Source of the DNA: Corallococcus interemptor
GTDB lineage: Bacteria > Myxococcota > Myxococcia > Myxococcales > Myxococcaceae
DNA: 64,000 nucleotides
Assembly: GCF_003668875.1 (NCBI RefSeq)
Contig: NZ_RAWM01000013.1
Location: 45,310 to 109,309, forward strand
Reading direction: 5' to 3'
This document shows, in pieces, positions 14,196-23,087 of the stretch; position 1 is the stretch's first letter; each line of letters starts with the position of its first letter. Both the position numbers and the translations under genes were made by a program. The notes beneath the pieces are model-generated. The model did not search any database. It saw nothing but the letters and a program-made list of their open reading frames with translations, and was not told the DNA's origin.

Positions 14196-16361
14196 TCAGG
14201 CCGGGTCCGCGAGTTCGGGAGACGTGAGGATGCGCCAGAGTTCGGAGGCTTCGCGCGGGTGCCCGGAGGCGCGCAGCTCCTCCGCGAGGCGTTCTCCCGC
14301 GGGAGGCTCCGGCCGTTCGCGAGCGAACGTCACCAGCCGGGTGGCGCCGCGGCGGCCGAAGCGCAGCTCGGCATGGAAGAGCAGCGCCAGCGCGCGGGCC
14401 GAGGCGAAGAGGCCTCCGGAGGCAAGCTCCGTCTGGGTGCAGGAGGCCAGCATGGGACGGAGCACGTGCGTGACAAGGACCTCCAGCTGCGCGCGTTGAG
14501 CGCCGCGTTCCCGTCCGGCCCGGGCGAGCGCCGCGAGCAGCCGGGGGTCCTGGGCGAACAGGGCCGGCGCGTTGTCGGAGTGAGGGATGGCATCGAGCCC
14601 CAGGCGTCCCAGCCGGTTCTCGAACGCCTCGGGTTCACGCTGCTTCCAGAGGCAGAGCGCGGTGGCGAGCGTGGGCCCTGACAGGGGCCAGGCGCCCCAG
14701 CGGAGCTCGTGGCTGGACGCGGATTCGAAGGTGACGGAGTCGAAGGGGTGACCGAACCAGGCGAGGACGAACTCCAGGGCGCGGGCCTCCGGCGTGGAGA
14801 GGCCCAGCCCCATGAACTCCTCGCGAGAAGGCGAGCAAGGGCCACGCACCGCGACGGTGCCGCGATGGATGGGTCTGCCGCCCTCGAGGTCGAGGACGAT
14901 TCGGGCGCCATCCGGGAAACCGACCACGTGCCCCTGGAGGAGAAGTTCCTCGCGAGCCGCACGGAAGGGAGAAGCCGGTGCGTCCGCGTCGAGGGACCGG
15001 GGCTCGGAGAACAGGGCGGCTCCGGAGCGGAGGTGGACATTCTCCTCGTGGGAAGCGCGAGCAGTCTCCTCTCCGGAGTTTCCAAACGGATTCACGCCGG
15101 AACCGGAGTGATGGTGCTCTTCATGGGTTGCGCGACCGGATTCCGCCTCCGAGTCTCGGAAGTGATGGTTCATCTCAGCGGCGGAGCGAACAGGCGTGCG
15201 CTCGGGTTCCCTGAACGGATCCACGCCGGAGCGCGGATGAAGGTTCCCTGCCCGGGGAGCACGACCGCTGGCCCTATCAGAGGCGCCGGCCAGGCCTCCG
15301 CTGGGATTGGGGTAACGGCCCTCTTCACGAGCCAGGCGTTCCGATGCCGCACCCATGCGAGGCCCTGATTCACCGAGGAGCGCTGCCGCCGTGTGACTCA
15401 CCTCGCGTGCCGCGCGAACGGATTCAGGGAGGGACGCCGGTTCACGGAAGGCCGCAGCGTCCAGTTGGAGCTCCCCGCGCGTCGCACGAACAGATTCCGT
15501 GCGGGGCATCCGGTCGCCCAAGGGCGCCGCGCCCAGGGGACGCGCTCCGCGCATCGCACGACCGGACTCCGCGCGGGACGCCCGGTCACTGGGCGACGCT
15601 GCTTCCGGGTGACGCCCCCTACGCGTCGCACGTACGGACTCCGCATGCGGTACCGGCCCGCTGAACGCGGCTGTTGCCGATGGGCGCTCTCCGCGCGTCG
15701 CGCGAACGGGATTCGTACGAGACGCCTGGCCACCGAAGAGCGCTGCCTCCGGGTGACGCGCGCCACGCACCGCACCAGCAGACTCGGCGCGAGGCGCTTG
15801 TTCGCCGAACGGATCCACCTCCGGGCGGCGCGCCTCACGGGCTGCATGCGAGGACGCGTCCTGCGTCACACGGGTCCGGGGCGATGCCCCAGCGAGCGCG
15901 CTGGAGCCGGGGCGTGGAGGACGAATCCCCTCACGGGTCGTGCGCAAGGCGGAGGCAGAGGGTTCGGATGCAACGGATGCACGGCCCTCCACTTCGGAGA
16001 AAGGCTCACGGCCACGCGGGGAACGTCCCTCCTCCCGGGCCGAGCGGGACGGGATATCCCGTGCGTGCCGTGGGTCGGAGCCCGAGCCACGACGCGCAGG
16101 ACGCAGCTCCTCCCGAGCCGCGCCTGAAGAACCGGAGGACTCCCGCTGCGTCGTCCGGCCGCCAGGCCCGGCGGCTTCGAGCGGATCAACACCGCTCCGC
16201 GGAGAAGGTCCAGGGCTGAGTGGACGAGACTCCGTCGCACCTTCCCGTGAGAAGGGAGCATCCCGTTCGAGGTCGGAAACCCAGCGGTCCAGGAGCGACA
16301 TCACCCCCTGGGAAGCAACGGGCGCACGGTTCCGCTTCCGCCCCGAATCATCACCAGCCAC
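14196..16361 (-). CDS. 721-aa repeat protein with C-terminal helical domain, unknown function
   Basis: GTG 16361 is used because GGGGAGG precedes it by five bases. Residues 1-470 are disordered and rich in Arg, Ser, Pro and Glu. Within them, residues 175-342 hold seven 24-residue repeats (type RGARPLGAAPLGDRMPRTES plus VRAT). Two or three SGVDPF-type motifs follow. The last 240 residues look folded: VVGFPDGARIVLDLEGGRPI, EARALEFVLAWFGHPFDSV, LRWGAWPLSGPTLATALCLW, then helices. This part may be a lysozyme-like or peptidoglycan-active fold, but no catalytic motif is certain. There is no signal peptide. It is co-directional with the LuxR regulator nine bases downstream and convergent with the dipolar-protein cassette, so it may belong to it. 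It is expressed from its own promoter, not identified. Confidence 0.65.
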   Translation of the reverse strand: MAGDDSGRKRNRAPVASQGVMSLLDRWVSDLERDAPFSREGATESRPLSPGPSPRSGVDPLEAAGPGGRTTQRESSGSSGAAREELRPARRGSGSDPRHARDIPSRSAREEGRSPRGREPFSEVEGRASVASEPSASALRTTREGIRPPRPGSSALAGASPRTRVTQDASSHAAREARRPEVDPFGEQAPRAESAGAVRGARHPEAALFGGQASRTNPVRATRGERPSATAAFSGPVPHAESVRATRRGRHPEAASPSDRASRAESGRAMRGARPLGAAPLGDRMPRTESVRATRGELQLDAAAFREPASLPESVRAAREVSHTAAALLGESGPRMGAASERLAREEGRYPNPSGGLAGASDRASGRAPRAGNLHPRSGVDPFREPERTPVRSAAEMNHHFRDSEAESGRATHEEHHHSGSGVNPFGNSGEETARASHEENVHLRSGAALFSEPRSLDADAPASPFRAAREELLLQGHVVGFPDGARIVLDLEGGRPIHRGTVAVRGPCSPSREEFMGLGLSTPEARALEFVLAWFGHPFDSVTFESASSHELRWGAWPLSGPTLATALCLWKQREPEAFENRLGRLGLDAIPHSDNAPALFAQDPRLLAALARAGRERGAQRAQLEVLVTHVLRPMLASCTQTELASGGLFASARALALLFHAELRFGRRGATRLVTFARERPEPPAGERLAEELRASGHPREASELWRILTSPELADPA
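15336..15839 (-). repeat. Coding minisatellite: seven 72-bp (24-residue) units
   Basis: Residues 175-198, 199-222, 223-246, 247-270, 271-294, 295-318 and 319-342 of the 721-aa protein align without gaps. The consensus is roughly RGxRxPxAAxFGxxAxRxES plus VRAT. The exact 24-residue register with diverged sequence shows an old tandem duplication kept in frame. Confidence 0.75.
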
Positions 16362-16536
16362 GGCAACCTCCCCTGCGAACCATCCAGGCCCTGCACAGTA
16401 GGAATCCCCCGGGCGCAGGGAAGTTCGGCCCGGGGCCCGGCTTCACGGTTGATTTCAGGATGGAGTCGCCACCGCGGACAGCCAGGACGACAGTGCCGTC
16501 ATCCCGGAAGGAGGGCCCGACGCTGGCTCGCCTGCT

Positions 16537-18231
16537 CTAGAACAAGCGCGAGTAGATGGACGGAGCCCCCGGCCGAGGCACCCAACGTTTCGCATCCCGG
16601 GGCAACCACAGGATCTGGAAGGCCTCCGCGAGCCCTTCATAACGAAGGCGGTGCTCGCCCCGAGCCAGGCTGAACTCAGGAGTCGTGACGCGCGCGCCAT
16701 CAATGAACATCGCGCCGGATTCGAGCAGGCTCGCGGGCTGGACGAAGTACCGGTCGGAGCGAACCGCGAGGAAGCGATCCTCCAGAGTGCCGGAGTCCGA
16801 GCGCACGCGATAGCGCTGCCCCCACAGGAACAAGTCACCGTCGTAGGGCTGGTAGTACGTGTCGAGGAAGCGGCGCAGCGCCAGGGGAAGACCCGAGGTG
16901 CGCAGATCATCCACCCGCATCACACAGCCCTGCGCCACGAGCACCCGAGGCATCTCGTCGGAAAGCAGGTCCGCGAGGGAGCCGCGCAGATACGCATCCG
17001 TGTAGAAGTAGAAGTGCGCATGAGGCCGGCTCACGAAGCCGCCCGAATTGTCATAGACGACATCCTCCGGGTCCGTGAGCGCCGCGATGCGAGCCAGCAC
17101 CTCGCGCTGACGCGCATTGCCGCCTCCATCCAGCAAGGCCTCCACCTGCAAGGCCTGAACAGCGAACAGGCCGCCCAGCCCAGCAAGGCCAACGGCGCGT
17201 ACGACGGGAGTGCGCAACCCAGAGACCACGACGAGGACGCCGCGAGCAGCGAAGGGAGCCAGCACGCCCAGGAAGGGAAGCAGGCTGTACGGAAACGGAG
17301 CGCGCTGGAGCGCATAGGCCCCAAAGGTCGCGGGCACGGCCACGAACAGGAGCAACTCGGGAGTACGCCAATCCTTCAGCAACCGGGGGACCATCGCGAC
17401 GAGCCCGACGCCAGCAAGGAGGAAGAACGCGGGTTGTTCCCTCAGGGCCGGCACCAGGTATTCGCGCCACGAGAAGCCCGGGTAGTGGCGCTGGTGTTCA
17501 GAAGCCCAGACGAAGCACCACTGCCACCAGGAGCGCCAGGACCCTGTCACCGTGAGATACGCAGCCACCAGGCTGGTCGCGGAGATGACGCCCACGAAGA
17601 GCGCGCGAGGCGCTGCGATGAGCGAAGGCACAGCACTCCGTCGCGACACGAAGCCGACCAGGAGCACGGCCATCACAAGCCCGCCGAAGAAGAGTGCTTT
17701 CTGGGAGCCCCATGCTGAGGCGACGAGCAGCGCGCCCGCCAGGAACGACGAACGGAAGGAGCCGGGTTGCACGGCCAGTGCCGCAAGGGCTCCCAGAAAG
17801 AGCGCGGCGGTGAGGGCATCCGGGCGCACCTCGGTGGCGAAGTGCAGGAAGCCCGGCGAGCAGAGCAGCATCAACGGAGCCAGGAGCGCGGCGATGCGTC
17901 CTTCCCGCCGGTTGATCAGGAACACGGAGACACACGCCCCAGCGAGCGGCACGAGCATCGCGGCACGAAGCGCGAGCACGTTGCGCGGATCATCCCCGAG
18001 CATCCGGAACAGCGGAGCCAGCACCTGGTACACGAGAGGAAAGTGCACCTCGAAGAAGTCGCGGTACGGCACCTGTCCGTGGGCCATGAGCCACGCGGCA
18101 TGGGCGTACTGGAACTCGTCGATGCTGAATGCCTTGTGAAGCGCGAGGCGAGAGGCCTGGAGCGCGAGCACGCCCAGGACGACACCCAGCCCCCACCGCA
18201 AGGCCCGAGGCTCCGTCATCGGCGCCGTCAT
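16537..18231 (-). CDS. GT39-like integral membrane glycosyltransferase, 564 aa
   Basis: ATG 18231 (MTAPMTEPRALRW) is favoured because the chain before it lacks membrane or conserved sequence. About 11-13 hydrophobic segments span residues 10-390. The first loop carries SIDEFQYAHAAWLMAHGQVPYRDFFEVHFP, with the acidic DE pair typical of the polyprenol-phosphate-sugar dependent GT39/ArnT/PMT superfamily. The C-terminal ~170 residues are a soluble periplasmic domain (VVYDNSGGFVSRPHAHFYFY...). The enzyme likely transfers a sugar from a lipid carrier to a surface acceptor; the donor and acceptor are unknown. It is monocistronic. The tandem palindromic repeats lie 190-630 bp upstream of its start. 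Confidence 0.8.
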   Translation of the reverse strand: MTAPMTEPRALRWGLGVVLGVLALQASRLALHKAFSIDEFQYAHAAWLMAHGQVPYRDFFEVHFPLVYQVLAPLFRMLGDDPRNVLALRAAMLVPLAGACVSVFLINRREGRIAALLAPLMLLCSPGFLHFATEVRPDALTAALFLGALAALAVQPGSFRSSFLAGALLVASAWGSQKALFFGGLVMAVLLVGFVSRRSAVPSLIAAPRALFVGVISATSLVAAYLTVTGSWRSWWQWCFVWASEHQRHYPGFSWREYLVPALREQPAFFLLAGVGLVAMVPRLLKDWRTPELLLFVAVPATFGAYALQRAPFPYSLLPFLGVLAPFAARGVLVVVSGLRTPVVRAVGLAGLGGLFAVQALQVEALLDGGGNARQREVLARIAALTDPEDVVYDNSGGFVSRPHAHFYFYTDAYLRGSLADLLSDEMPRVLVAQGCVMRVDDLRTSGLPLALRRFLDTYYQPYDGDLFLWGQRYRVRSDSGTLEDRFLAVRSDRYFVQPASLLESGAMFIDGARVTTPEFSLARGEHRLRYEGLAEAFQILWLPRDAKRWVPRPGAPSIYSRLF

Positions 18232-18420
18232 ACCGCGAAAACACTCCACCATGGCCGCGCACCGCATACGCGCTGGAAAGCCGGACAGAGAACCAGATCT
18301 GCGACATGCCAACGACCGTTGCCTCACCACCGAAGCAACTCAACCTTCCACACGGCAGAGCCGGCGAGACGCCAAGGCGGGTTGGGGGCAGAAGCTCCGC
18401 CCGGGAAGCGGCTGATTCAA

Positions 18421-18863
18421 AACCTCTCCGACAGCCAGACAGGCTCACGCCGCATGAAGCCTGGGACTGTCGCCCATGGAGCGCCGCTGTGGGCCGCGGC
18501 GTCATGCAGGCGCGACGCCCGCACCAGGTGCGATTGCCCCAAAACCGCTCCAGCAGTCGGACAAGCTCACGCCGCATGAACCCAAGGACACGCGCCATCA
18601 GAGCACAGCGATACGCCGCGACGTCGTGCGTGCACGGATGCCAGGACAGCGCCACGGGCAGAGGCACCCGCCTGGGCGGGGTTGGTTCAGAACCCGTCCG
18701 ACTGTCGGACAGGTTCGCGCCGCATGAAGCAAGGGACATGCGCCTCGCAAGGTGTAGCGGTGATGCGCGATGTCGTGCGCGCGAGGGCGCCAGGACCAGG
18801 CCTCGGACAAAGATGCCCGCCCGGGGGCGGTTGCCAAAAACCTGTCCGACAGTCGGACAGGTT
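18421..18863. repeat. Tandem 120-150 bp repeats, each headed by a GTCCGA...TCGGAC palindrome
   Basis: This stretch between two divergent genes holds no convincing gene. Palindromes start near 18421, 18543, 18691 and 18839, so units are about 122, 148 and 148 bp long. Each of the first three continues with (ac/c)gccgcatgaa, then a gatgtcgtgcg-like core, a caggac-like box and an end such as cgcccgggcgg-ttgg-tca. The tail of a further truncated unit is visible at about 18379-18420. The final palindrome is perfect. The two earlier ones are decayed, so the array is old on the left and fresher on the right. It could be a mobile REP/MITE-like family, or a set of operators. Confidence 0.75.
18839..18863. 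promoter_or_regulatory. Perfect 11-base inverted repeat upstream of GntR gene
   Basis: AACCTGTCCGA and TCGGACAGGTT are separated by CAG. The centre lies about 98 bases upstream of the GntR ATG, a position suited to an autoregulatory operator. On the plus strand it is followed by TTTTCTTCG, so it could alternatively act as an intrinsic terminator for transcripts from the left. The sequence does not decide between these. Confidence 0.5.
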
Positions 18864-18948
18864 TTCTTCGTCCGGCTCCGGAGGGGAGCCTCGCGCGTCC
18901 ATGTCAGACCCCTGTGGTTGGATGGCGATGCTGGGACGAGGAGGGGGA

Positions 18949-20220
18949 ATGGGGATGGAGCACGGCGGGCTCGTGGCGTACGTGGAAGCACAGATTGAGC
19001 GCGACATCGCGCTGGGACGGATTCACCCGAACGGGCGGTTCGGCTCGGAAGCGAAGCTGGCGCGTCACTATGACGTCTGCCGGGGCACCATCCGTGAAGC
19101 GCTGCGGCGGCTGGCGGCGCGGGGCGTGGTGGTGCAGCGGCCTGGACGCAAGACGCGCGCGGTGCCGTTGGATGAGTCGCTGACGCTGGAGAACCTGGGC
19201 CTGGCGCTGCATGACATGCGCTCGCCGGACGCCCGGTGGCTTTTGGAGGGCTACTTCAGCCTCCGGCGGCAGGTGCTGGTGGAGCTCTTGTCCGACTGCT
19301 GCGCACGGGCCTCCAAGCGGGACCTGGACCGATTGGGGAGCATCTGCTTCGGACTCTGGGATGCGGCGCGCTGGGAGTCGGGGGCCTACTGCGCCCAGGT
19401 GGAGTTCGAGTTGCTGCGGCTGGCGGCCCGGGTGGCGGACCGGCCCGGGCACGTGCTCCTCGTGCAGTCCCTGCAGCGGGCCTTCATGGTCGGCGCGGCC
19501 CAGTTGCTGCCCCTCCTGGGAGGTGAGCCGCTGCGCCAGTGGGTGAACTGCGCGAAGGATGCCCTGCATGACCGCGATACGCGGGCCATCCAGCACGAAC
19601 TGCCTGTCCTGATGAAGGCACACGATGACCTTGTGCTGGACGCCTTCGCACCTACCCTCCAAGGACATGTGTCCCCCGAGGCATCGGGCCACCAGAAGAG
19701 CCCCGTTGAAGACATCGCGCCAGCCACAGGCAGGAGTGGGTCATTGGATGCACGCCCCTGCGACGAGACGCGTGGCCTCAATCACCTTGGTCCAGCCGGT
19801 ACACCGGATGATGAGCCAACTGCAGTTTCCCGCGTAGAGGAGCATGTCCTCGACCAGCGTGAACCAACCGCCGCGCTGGACGGTGCGCTGCCGGCGGCTC
19901 ACCGCATGAAGGAGCGCGACTCCGACCGACTTGTATCAGCCACTACGCAGGGCGATGTGCTGACGGCGGTTCCTCGCTTGGAGGAGCCTGACCTCAACCA
20001 GCTTGCACCAACCGCCGCGCAGAACGACGTGCTGACGGCGGTTTTCCGCGTGGAGGGGACTGCTCTCGACCAACGCACACCAGCCACTGCGCAGGACGAT
20101 GCGCTGACGGCAGTTCTCCGCATTGAGAAGGGTGACCTCGACCGACGCCCACCAATCACCGCGCAGGACGAGGTGCTGACGGATGATGTGCTGACGACAG
20201 TTTCCCGCGTGGAAGAGTGA
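18949..20220 (+). CDS. GntR-family regulator (FCD-like) with 24-residue repeat tail
   Basis: ATG 18949 or 18955 is chosen because GAGGAGGGGG lies at 18938-18947; earlier in-frame codons run through the repeat DNA. The winged helix spans residues about 5-75: VAYVEAQIERDIALGRI, FGSEAKLARHYDVCRGTIRE, ALRRLAARGVVVQRPGRKTRAV. A helical FadR-like effector region follows (about 95-230, WLLEGYFSLRRQVLVELLS, LVQSLQRAFMVGAAQLLPLL). It has no clear metal-binding Asp/His set, so ligand type is unknown. From about residue 276 the chain is six 24-residue repeats of consensus LDQxxPTAAQDDVLTAVxRVEE, not seen in ordinary GntR proteins. It reads away from the palindromic repeat array and converges with the vWA operon. 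Confidence 0.8.
   Translation: MGMEHGGLVAYVEAQIERDIALGRIHPNGRFGSEAKLARHYDVCRGTIREALRRLAARGVVVQRPGRKTRAVPLDESLTLENLGLALHDMRSPDARWLLEGYFSLRRQVLVELLSDCCARASKRDLDRLGSICFGLWDAARWESGAYCAQVEFELLRLAARVADRPGHVLLVQSLQRAFMVGAAQLLPLLGGEPLRQWVNCAKDALHDRDTRAIQHELPVLMKAHDDLVLDAFAPTLQGHVSPEASGHQKSPVEDIAPATGRSGSLDARPCDETRGLNHLGPAGTPDDEPTAVSRVEEHVLDQREPTAALDGALPAAHRMKERDSDRLVSATTQGDVLTAVPRLEEPDLNQLAPTAAQNDVLTAVFRVEGTALDQRTPATAQDDALTAVLRIEKGDLDRRPPITAQDEVLTDDVLTTVSRVEE
19774..20217 (+). repeat. Coding minisatellite: six 72-bp (24-residue) units at the GntR C-terminus
   Basis: Units begin at 19774, 19846, 19918, 19990, 20062 and 20134; the last is 84 bp because of a small internal duplication (DEVLTDDVLTT). Units four and five read DLNQLAPTAAQNDVLTAV and ALDQRTPATAQDDALTAV. 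The register is exact to the stop codon, so the tail grew by tandem duplication at the gene end. Confidence 0.8.
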
Positions 20221-20345
20221 GCCCCCGACCGACCGGCATCAGACGTCAATCGGGATGACGGGCTCAAGGCAGATTCCGGCGTGGCAATGGGCCCCGGAGG
20301 CTTCCGCTCGACTCGTGCTTCCGGGCCTCTGTGCATGACTCCCTT

Positions 20346-23087
20346 TCAGCGGCCCGTGCGGCGCCTTGCTCTCGCTCGCGCGGCCTCCAGCGCGGAGTCC
20401 ACTCCGGCTGGCGGTTTGGGGGGCTCGGGCTTCTGCTCGGCAGGTGGTTCCGGTGAAGGCTGGGCCGGCGTTGTCATGGGCCTCGGGCCCGGGCCCGGTG
20501 CCGTGGTGGTCCCTCTCGTGGTGGCTTCCTTCATCGGCCGCTCTCGCGCTGCTCGCACTCGCGGCGCGGAGAGGAACCGGCGCACGGCCACCTCCGCCAG
20601 CATCGCCGCCAGTGCGAACGCGACCAGCCATGGCGCCAGCGCCACGCGGCCCTCCGACTCGGGCGCCTCCGCGAACAGGCCTGTCATCGACAGCCGCTCC
20701 TGGCCTCCGCCCACCGCCGACAGGGCTCGCAGGAGCTTGAGTCCCTCCTTCGCGCTGCCGGGTTCGAACTCCGGCGCGTACGGCAGCGCCACTGGTGGCG
20801 CCCTCAACGCGCGCCCTCCCCACTTCACCACCGGGTGCCAGGTGCCGCTGCCCGTCAGGGGGTACTCGACCACCAGCCGGTCCTCGTCCTCCCAGTGCAG
20901 CGGCCTCTCCACGCCGGAGCGCCCGTCGCCGGACAGCAACACCGCCGTGGGCAGCGCTCCCGGCATGGGCTCACCCGGCGGCAGGTCCAACGTCACCCTC
21001 AGCAGGTTGCCCTGGCGCTCCGAGCGCACCACCGCCTCCTCCTTCGGCGTCGTCCGGCCCATGGACCAGCGCACCACCGCCTCCAGCGTCGCCCGGAGCG
21101 CGCTCCACTCGCGCAGCTCGCCCGTGTACTTGCCGTCCACCTCCGCCGTGAGCGCCACCGTGCGCCCCGCGCCATGCGGCCACAGCGCCAGCACCGGCGC
21201 GGCGTTGGTGTCCAGCGTGCGCAGCGCCACGTTCGCCCGGGGCTTCAGGTAGGTGAGGTTGTAGCCGCCCACCTGCGGCAGGCCCGCCGTTGGCAACGGC
21301 CCCAGCAGCGGCAGGTCCGGCGCGGCCTCCAGCGACGCGGGCTCGTCCACGAACGTGGCCCTCGCCACCGCGAGCGTCTCCTGGCTGAAGATGCGCGGCA
21401 GGCTCATGGCGTCCTCCGCGAAGTAGATGCGCCCCTCGCCGCGCCGGGCCACCTCGCGCAGCAGGTCCGCGTCCGGATCCGTGGGCTTGCCCAGGCCGAT
21501 GACGGACACCGTCACGTTGGCCTCTCGCAGCGCCGCCAGCGTCTGCTGGTAGTCGCCCGGTTCCTCCGAGTCCGCCGCGTCGGAGAACAGCACCACGTGC
21601 CGCGTGGGCTTGTCACTGCGGAGGATCTCCTTGCGGCCCGCGCTCAGGGCCGTGCCCACGTAGATGCCTCCACCTCCGCTGAAGCCCCGCGCCACCTTGT
21701 CGAACGGCAGCCCTTCGCTCACCGGGCTCAAGGGGAAGATTTCATGCGGCTCCGTGTCCACCATGTGCACGGAGGCTTCGTCCTTCGCGTTGAGCAGCGT
21801 GAGCGCCGCCGTGACGCCCTCGGCGGCCAGCTCCATCTTCGTGCGGCCGTCCGGCACCTGCACGCCCATGGAGCAGCTCGAATCCATGAGCACGCTCATC
21901 GCCACCGAGGCACGCCGCTGCTCCTCGCGCATCTCCAGCGACACGGGCAACAGCGGCTCCAGGGGCGAGCGCCGGTAGCCGCCCTCTCCGAAGCTCGACC
22001 GCCCTCCCGTCATCACCAGCCCGCCCCCCGCCTGGTCCACGTAGTCCGCGAGCGCGTTCAACCCCGTCTCGCCCAGCGCGTTGGCGTCCACGTTCTCCAG
22101 CACCACCACGCCCACGCCGTCGAGCGCCTCCAGCGACAGGTGGAATGGCGCCTTCACGTCCAGCGACATGCCCGTCGCCGCCAGCGCCTTCGCCAGCGTT
22201 CCCGACGGCTGCGCGGTGAGCAGCAACACGCGCGGCGGTCCCTCCACGCGCAGCACGCCCACGCCCACGTCGTTCTCCGGGACGCCGTCACCGGCAACCT
22301 CCACCTTGAGCCGGTAGTGCACGAGCCCCGGCTCCTCCAGGAGGTCTCTCAGGGGCAGCAGGTTGGGCCCGGGCTTGAAGTCGTACGGCCCCTTCACCAG
22401 CACCTTCCCGTCGCGCTCCAGGCGCACGGTGCCGGTGATGGCCGAGGTGGCCTGCACCACGGCGGAGAACTGGAAGGGCTCGCGCACGGAGACCGTGGCG
22501 GGCACGTCCAGCGACACGACGGCCACGTCCAGCGCGGGCTCCGGACGGGCCACCTGCCGGTAGTCCACCGCGATGCCTCGCGCCGCCAGCCGCCGCGTCG
22601 CGCCCCGGGCATCCGCTCCCGTGGCCCGGCCGTCGGAGACCACCAGGACGCGGCCCGTGCGCTCGGAGGGGATGAGCGCGCCCGCCGCGTCCAGCGCGGC
22701 CGACAGGTCCGACGCCTCCGCGTCCACCGGCCGCGTGAAGCCGCCGAACCGGCCCACCTCCGACAGCGGAGACTCCACCCGGGCCTCGCGGCCGAAGGTG
22801 ATGACGCCCACGCGGTCGCCCGGGCGGCGCTGGGACTCCACCAGCGCGATGAGCTCCTGTGCCACCCGGTCCACGTCCAGCGGCATGGAGCGCGAGCGGT
22901 CCACCACCACGGCCACGTCGCTGCCCGCGTTCGCCAGCCGCAGCTCCGGCCCGGACAGCGCGCCCACGCCGAGCACCAGCAGCGCCCACCGCAGCACCAT
23001 GGGCGGACCGGGCCGCCGGCCGTAGCGCCACAGGAAGAGGCCCAGCGGCAGCAGCAGCAGCCACGCCTGGGGAAGGGTGAAGGTCAT
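20346..23087 (-). CDS. Membrane protein with two vWA domains and a GATase-like domain, 913 aa
   Basis: The protein has two N-terminal membrane segments (1-45), then a vWA domain with MIDAS motif VVVDRSRSMPLDV, a beta-sandwich region, and a glutamine-amidotransferase-like fold (PPRVLLLTAQPSG... LVMTGGRSSFGEGGY). A second vWA domain follows (SVLMDSSCSMGVQ) and a final membrane segment near residue 840 (WLVAFALAAMLAEV), then a Pro-rich cytoplasmic tail. Both MIDAS motifs are DxSxS, suggesting metal-dependent binding of protein partners. Established families with this layout include large membrane vWA proteins linked to MoxR. It is the last gene of the operon; its start overlaps the preceding stop (ATGA). 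Its role in envelope integrity or assembly is inferred. Confidence 0.85.
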   Translation of the reverse strand: MTFTLPQAWLLLLPLGLFLWRYGRRPGPPMVLRWALLVLGVGALSGPELRLANAGSDVAVVVDRSRSMPLDVDRVAQELIALVESQRRPGDRVGVITFGREARVESPLSEVGRFGGFTRPVDAEASDLSAALDAAGALIPSERTGRVLVVSDGRATGADARGATRRLAARGIAVDYRQVARPEPALDVAVVSLDVPATVSVREPFQFSAVVQATSAITGTVRLERDGKVLVKGPYDFKPGPNLLPLRDLLEEPGLVHYRLKVEVAGDGVPENDVGVGVLRVEGPPRVLLLTAQPSGTLAKALAATGMSLDVKAPFHLSLEALDGVGVVVLENVDANALGETGLNALADYVDQAGGGLVMTGGRSSFGEGGYRRSPLEPLLPVSLEMREEQRRASVAMSVLMDSSCSMGVQVPDGRTKMELAAEGVTAALTLLNAKDEASVHMVDTEPHEIFPLSPVSEGLPFDKVARGFSGGGGIYVGTALSAGRKEILRSDKPTRHVVLFSDAADSEEPGDYQQTLAALREANVTVSVIGLGKPTDPDADLLREVARRGEGRIYFAEDAMSLPRIFSQETLAVARATFVDEPASLEAAPDLPLLGPLPTAGLPQVGGYNLTYLKPRANVALRTLDTNAAPVLALWPHGAGRTVALTAEVDGKYTGELREWSALRATLEAVVRWSMGRTTPKEEAVVRSERQGNLLRVTLDLPPGEPMPGALPTAVLLSGDGRSGVERPLHWEDEDRLVVEYPLTGSGTWHPVVKWGGRALRAPPVALPYAPEFEPGSAKEGLKLLRALSAVGGGQERLSMTGLFAEAPESEGRVALAPWLVAFALAAMLAEVAVRRFLSAPRVRAARERPMKEATTRGTTTAPGPGPRPMTTPAQPSPEPPAEQKPEPPKPPAGVDSALEAARARARRRTGR

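Noticed and set aside
18421..18863. Possible CRISPR array
   Set aside because: Units are 120-150 bp, degenerate and contiguous, with no short identical repeats or unique spacers and no cas genes.
18682..18948. In-frame upstream extension of the GntR gene through the repeat DNA
   Set aside because: The extension is repeat-encoded, and a strong ribosome site sits just before ATG 18949/18955, the normal start for the family.
20290..20327. Imperfect hairpin between the GntR and vWA gene ends
   Set aside because: Arms GGCCCCGGAGGC and GCTTCCGGGCC mismatch and the loop is long; too weak to call a terminator.
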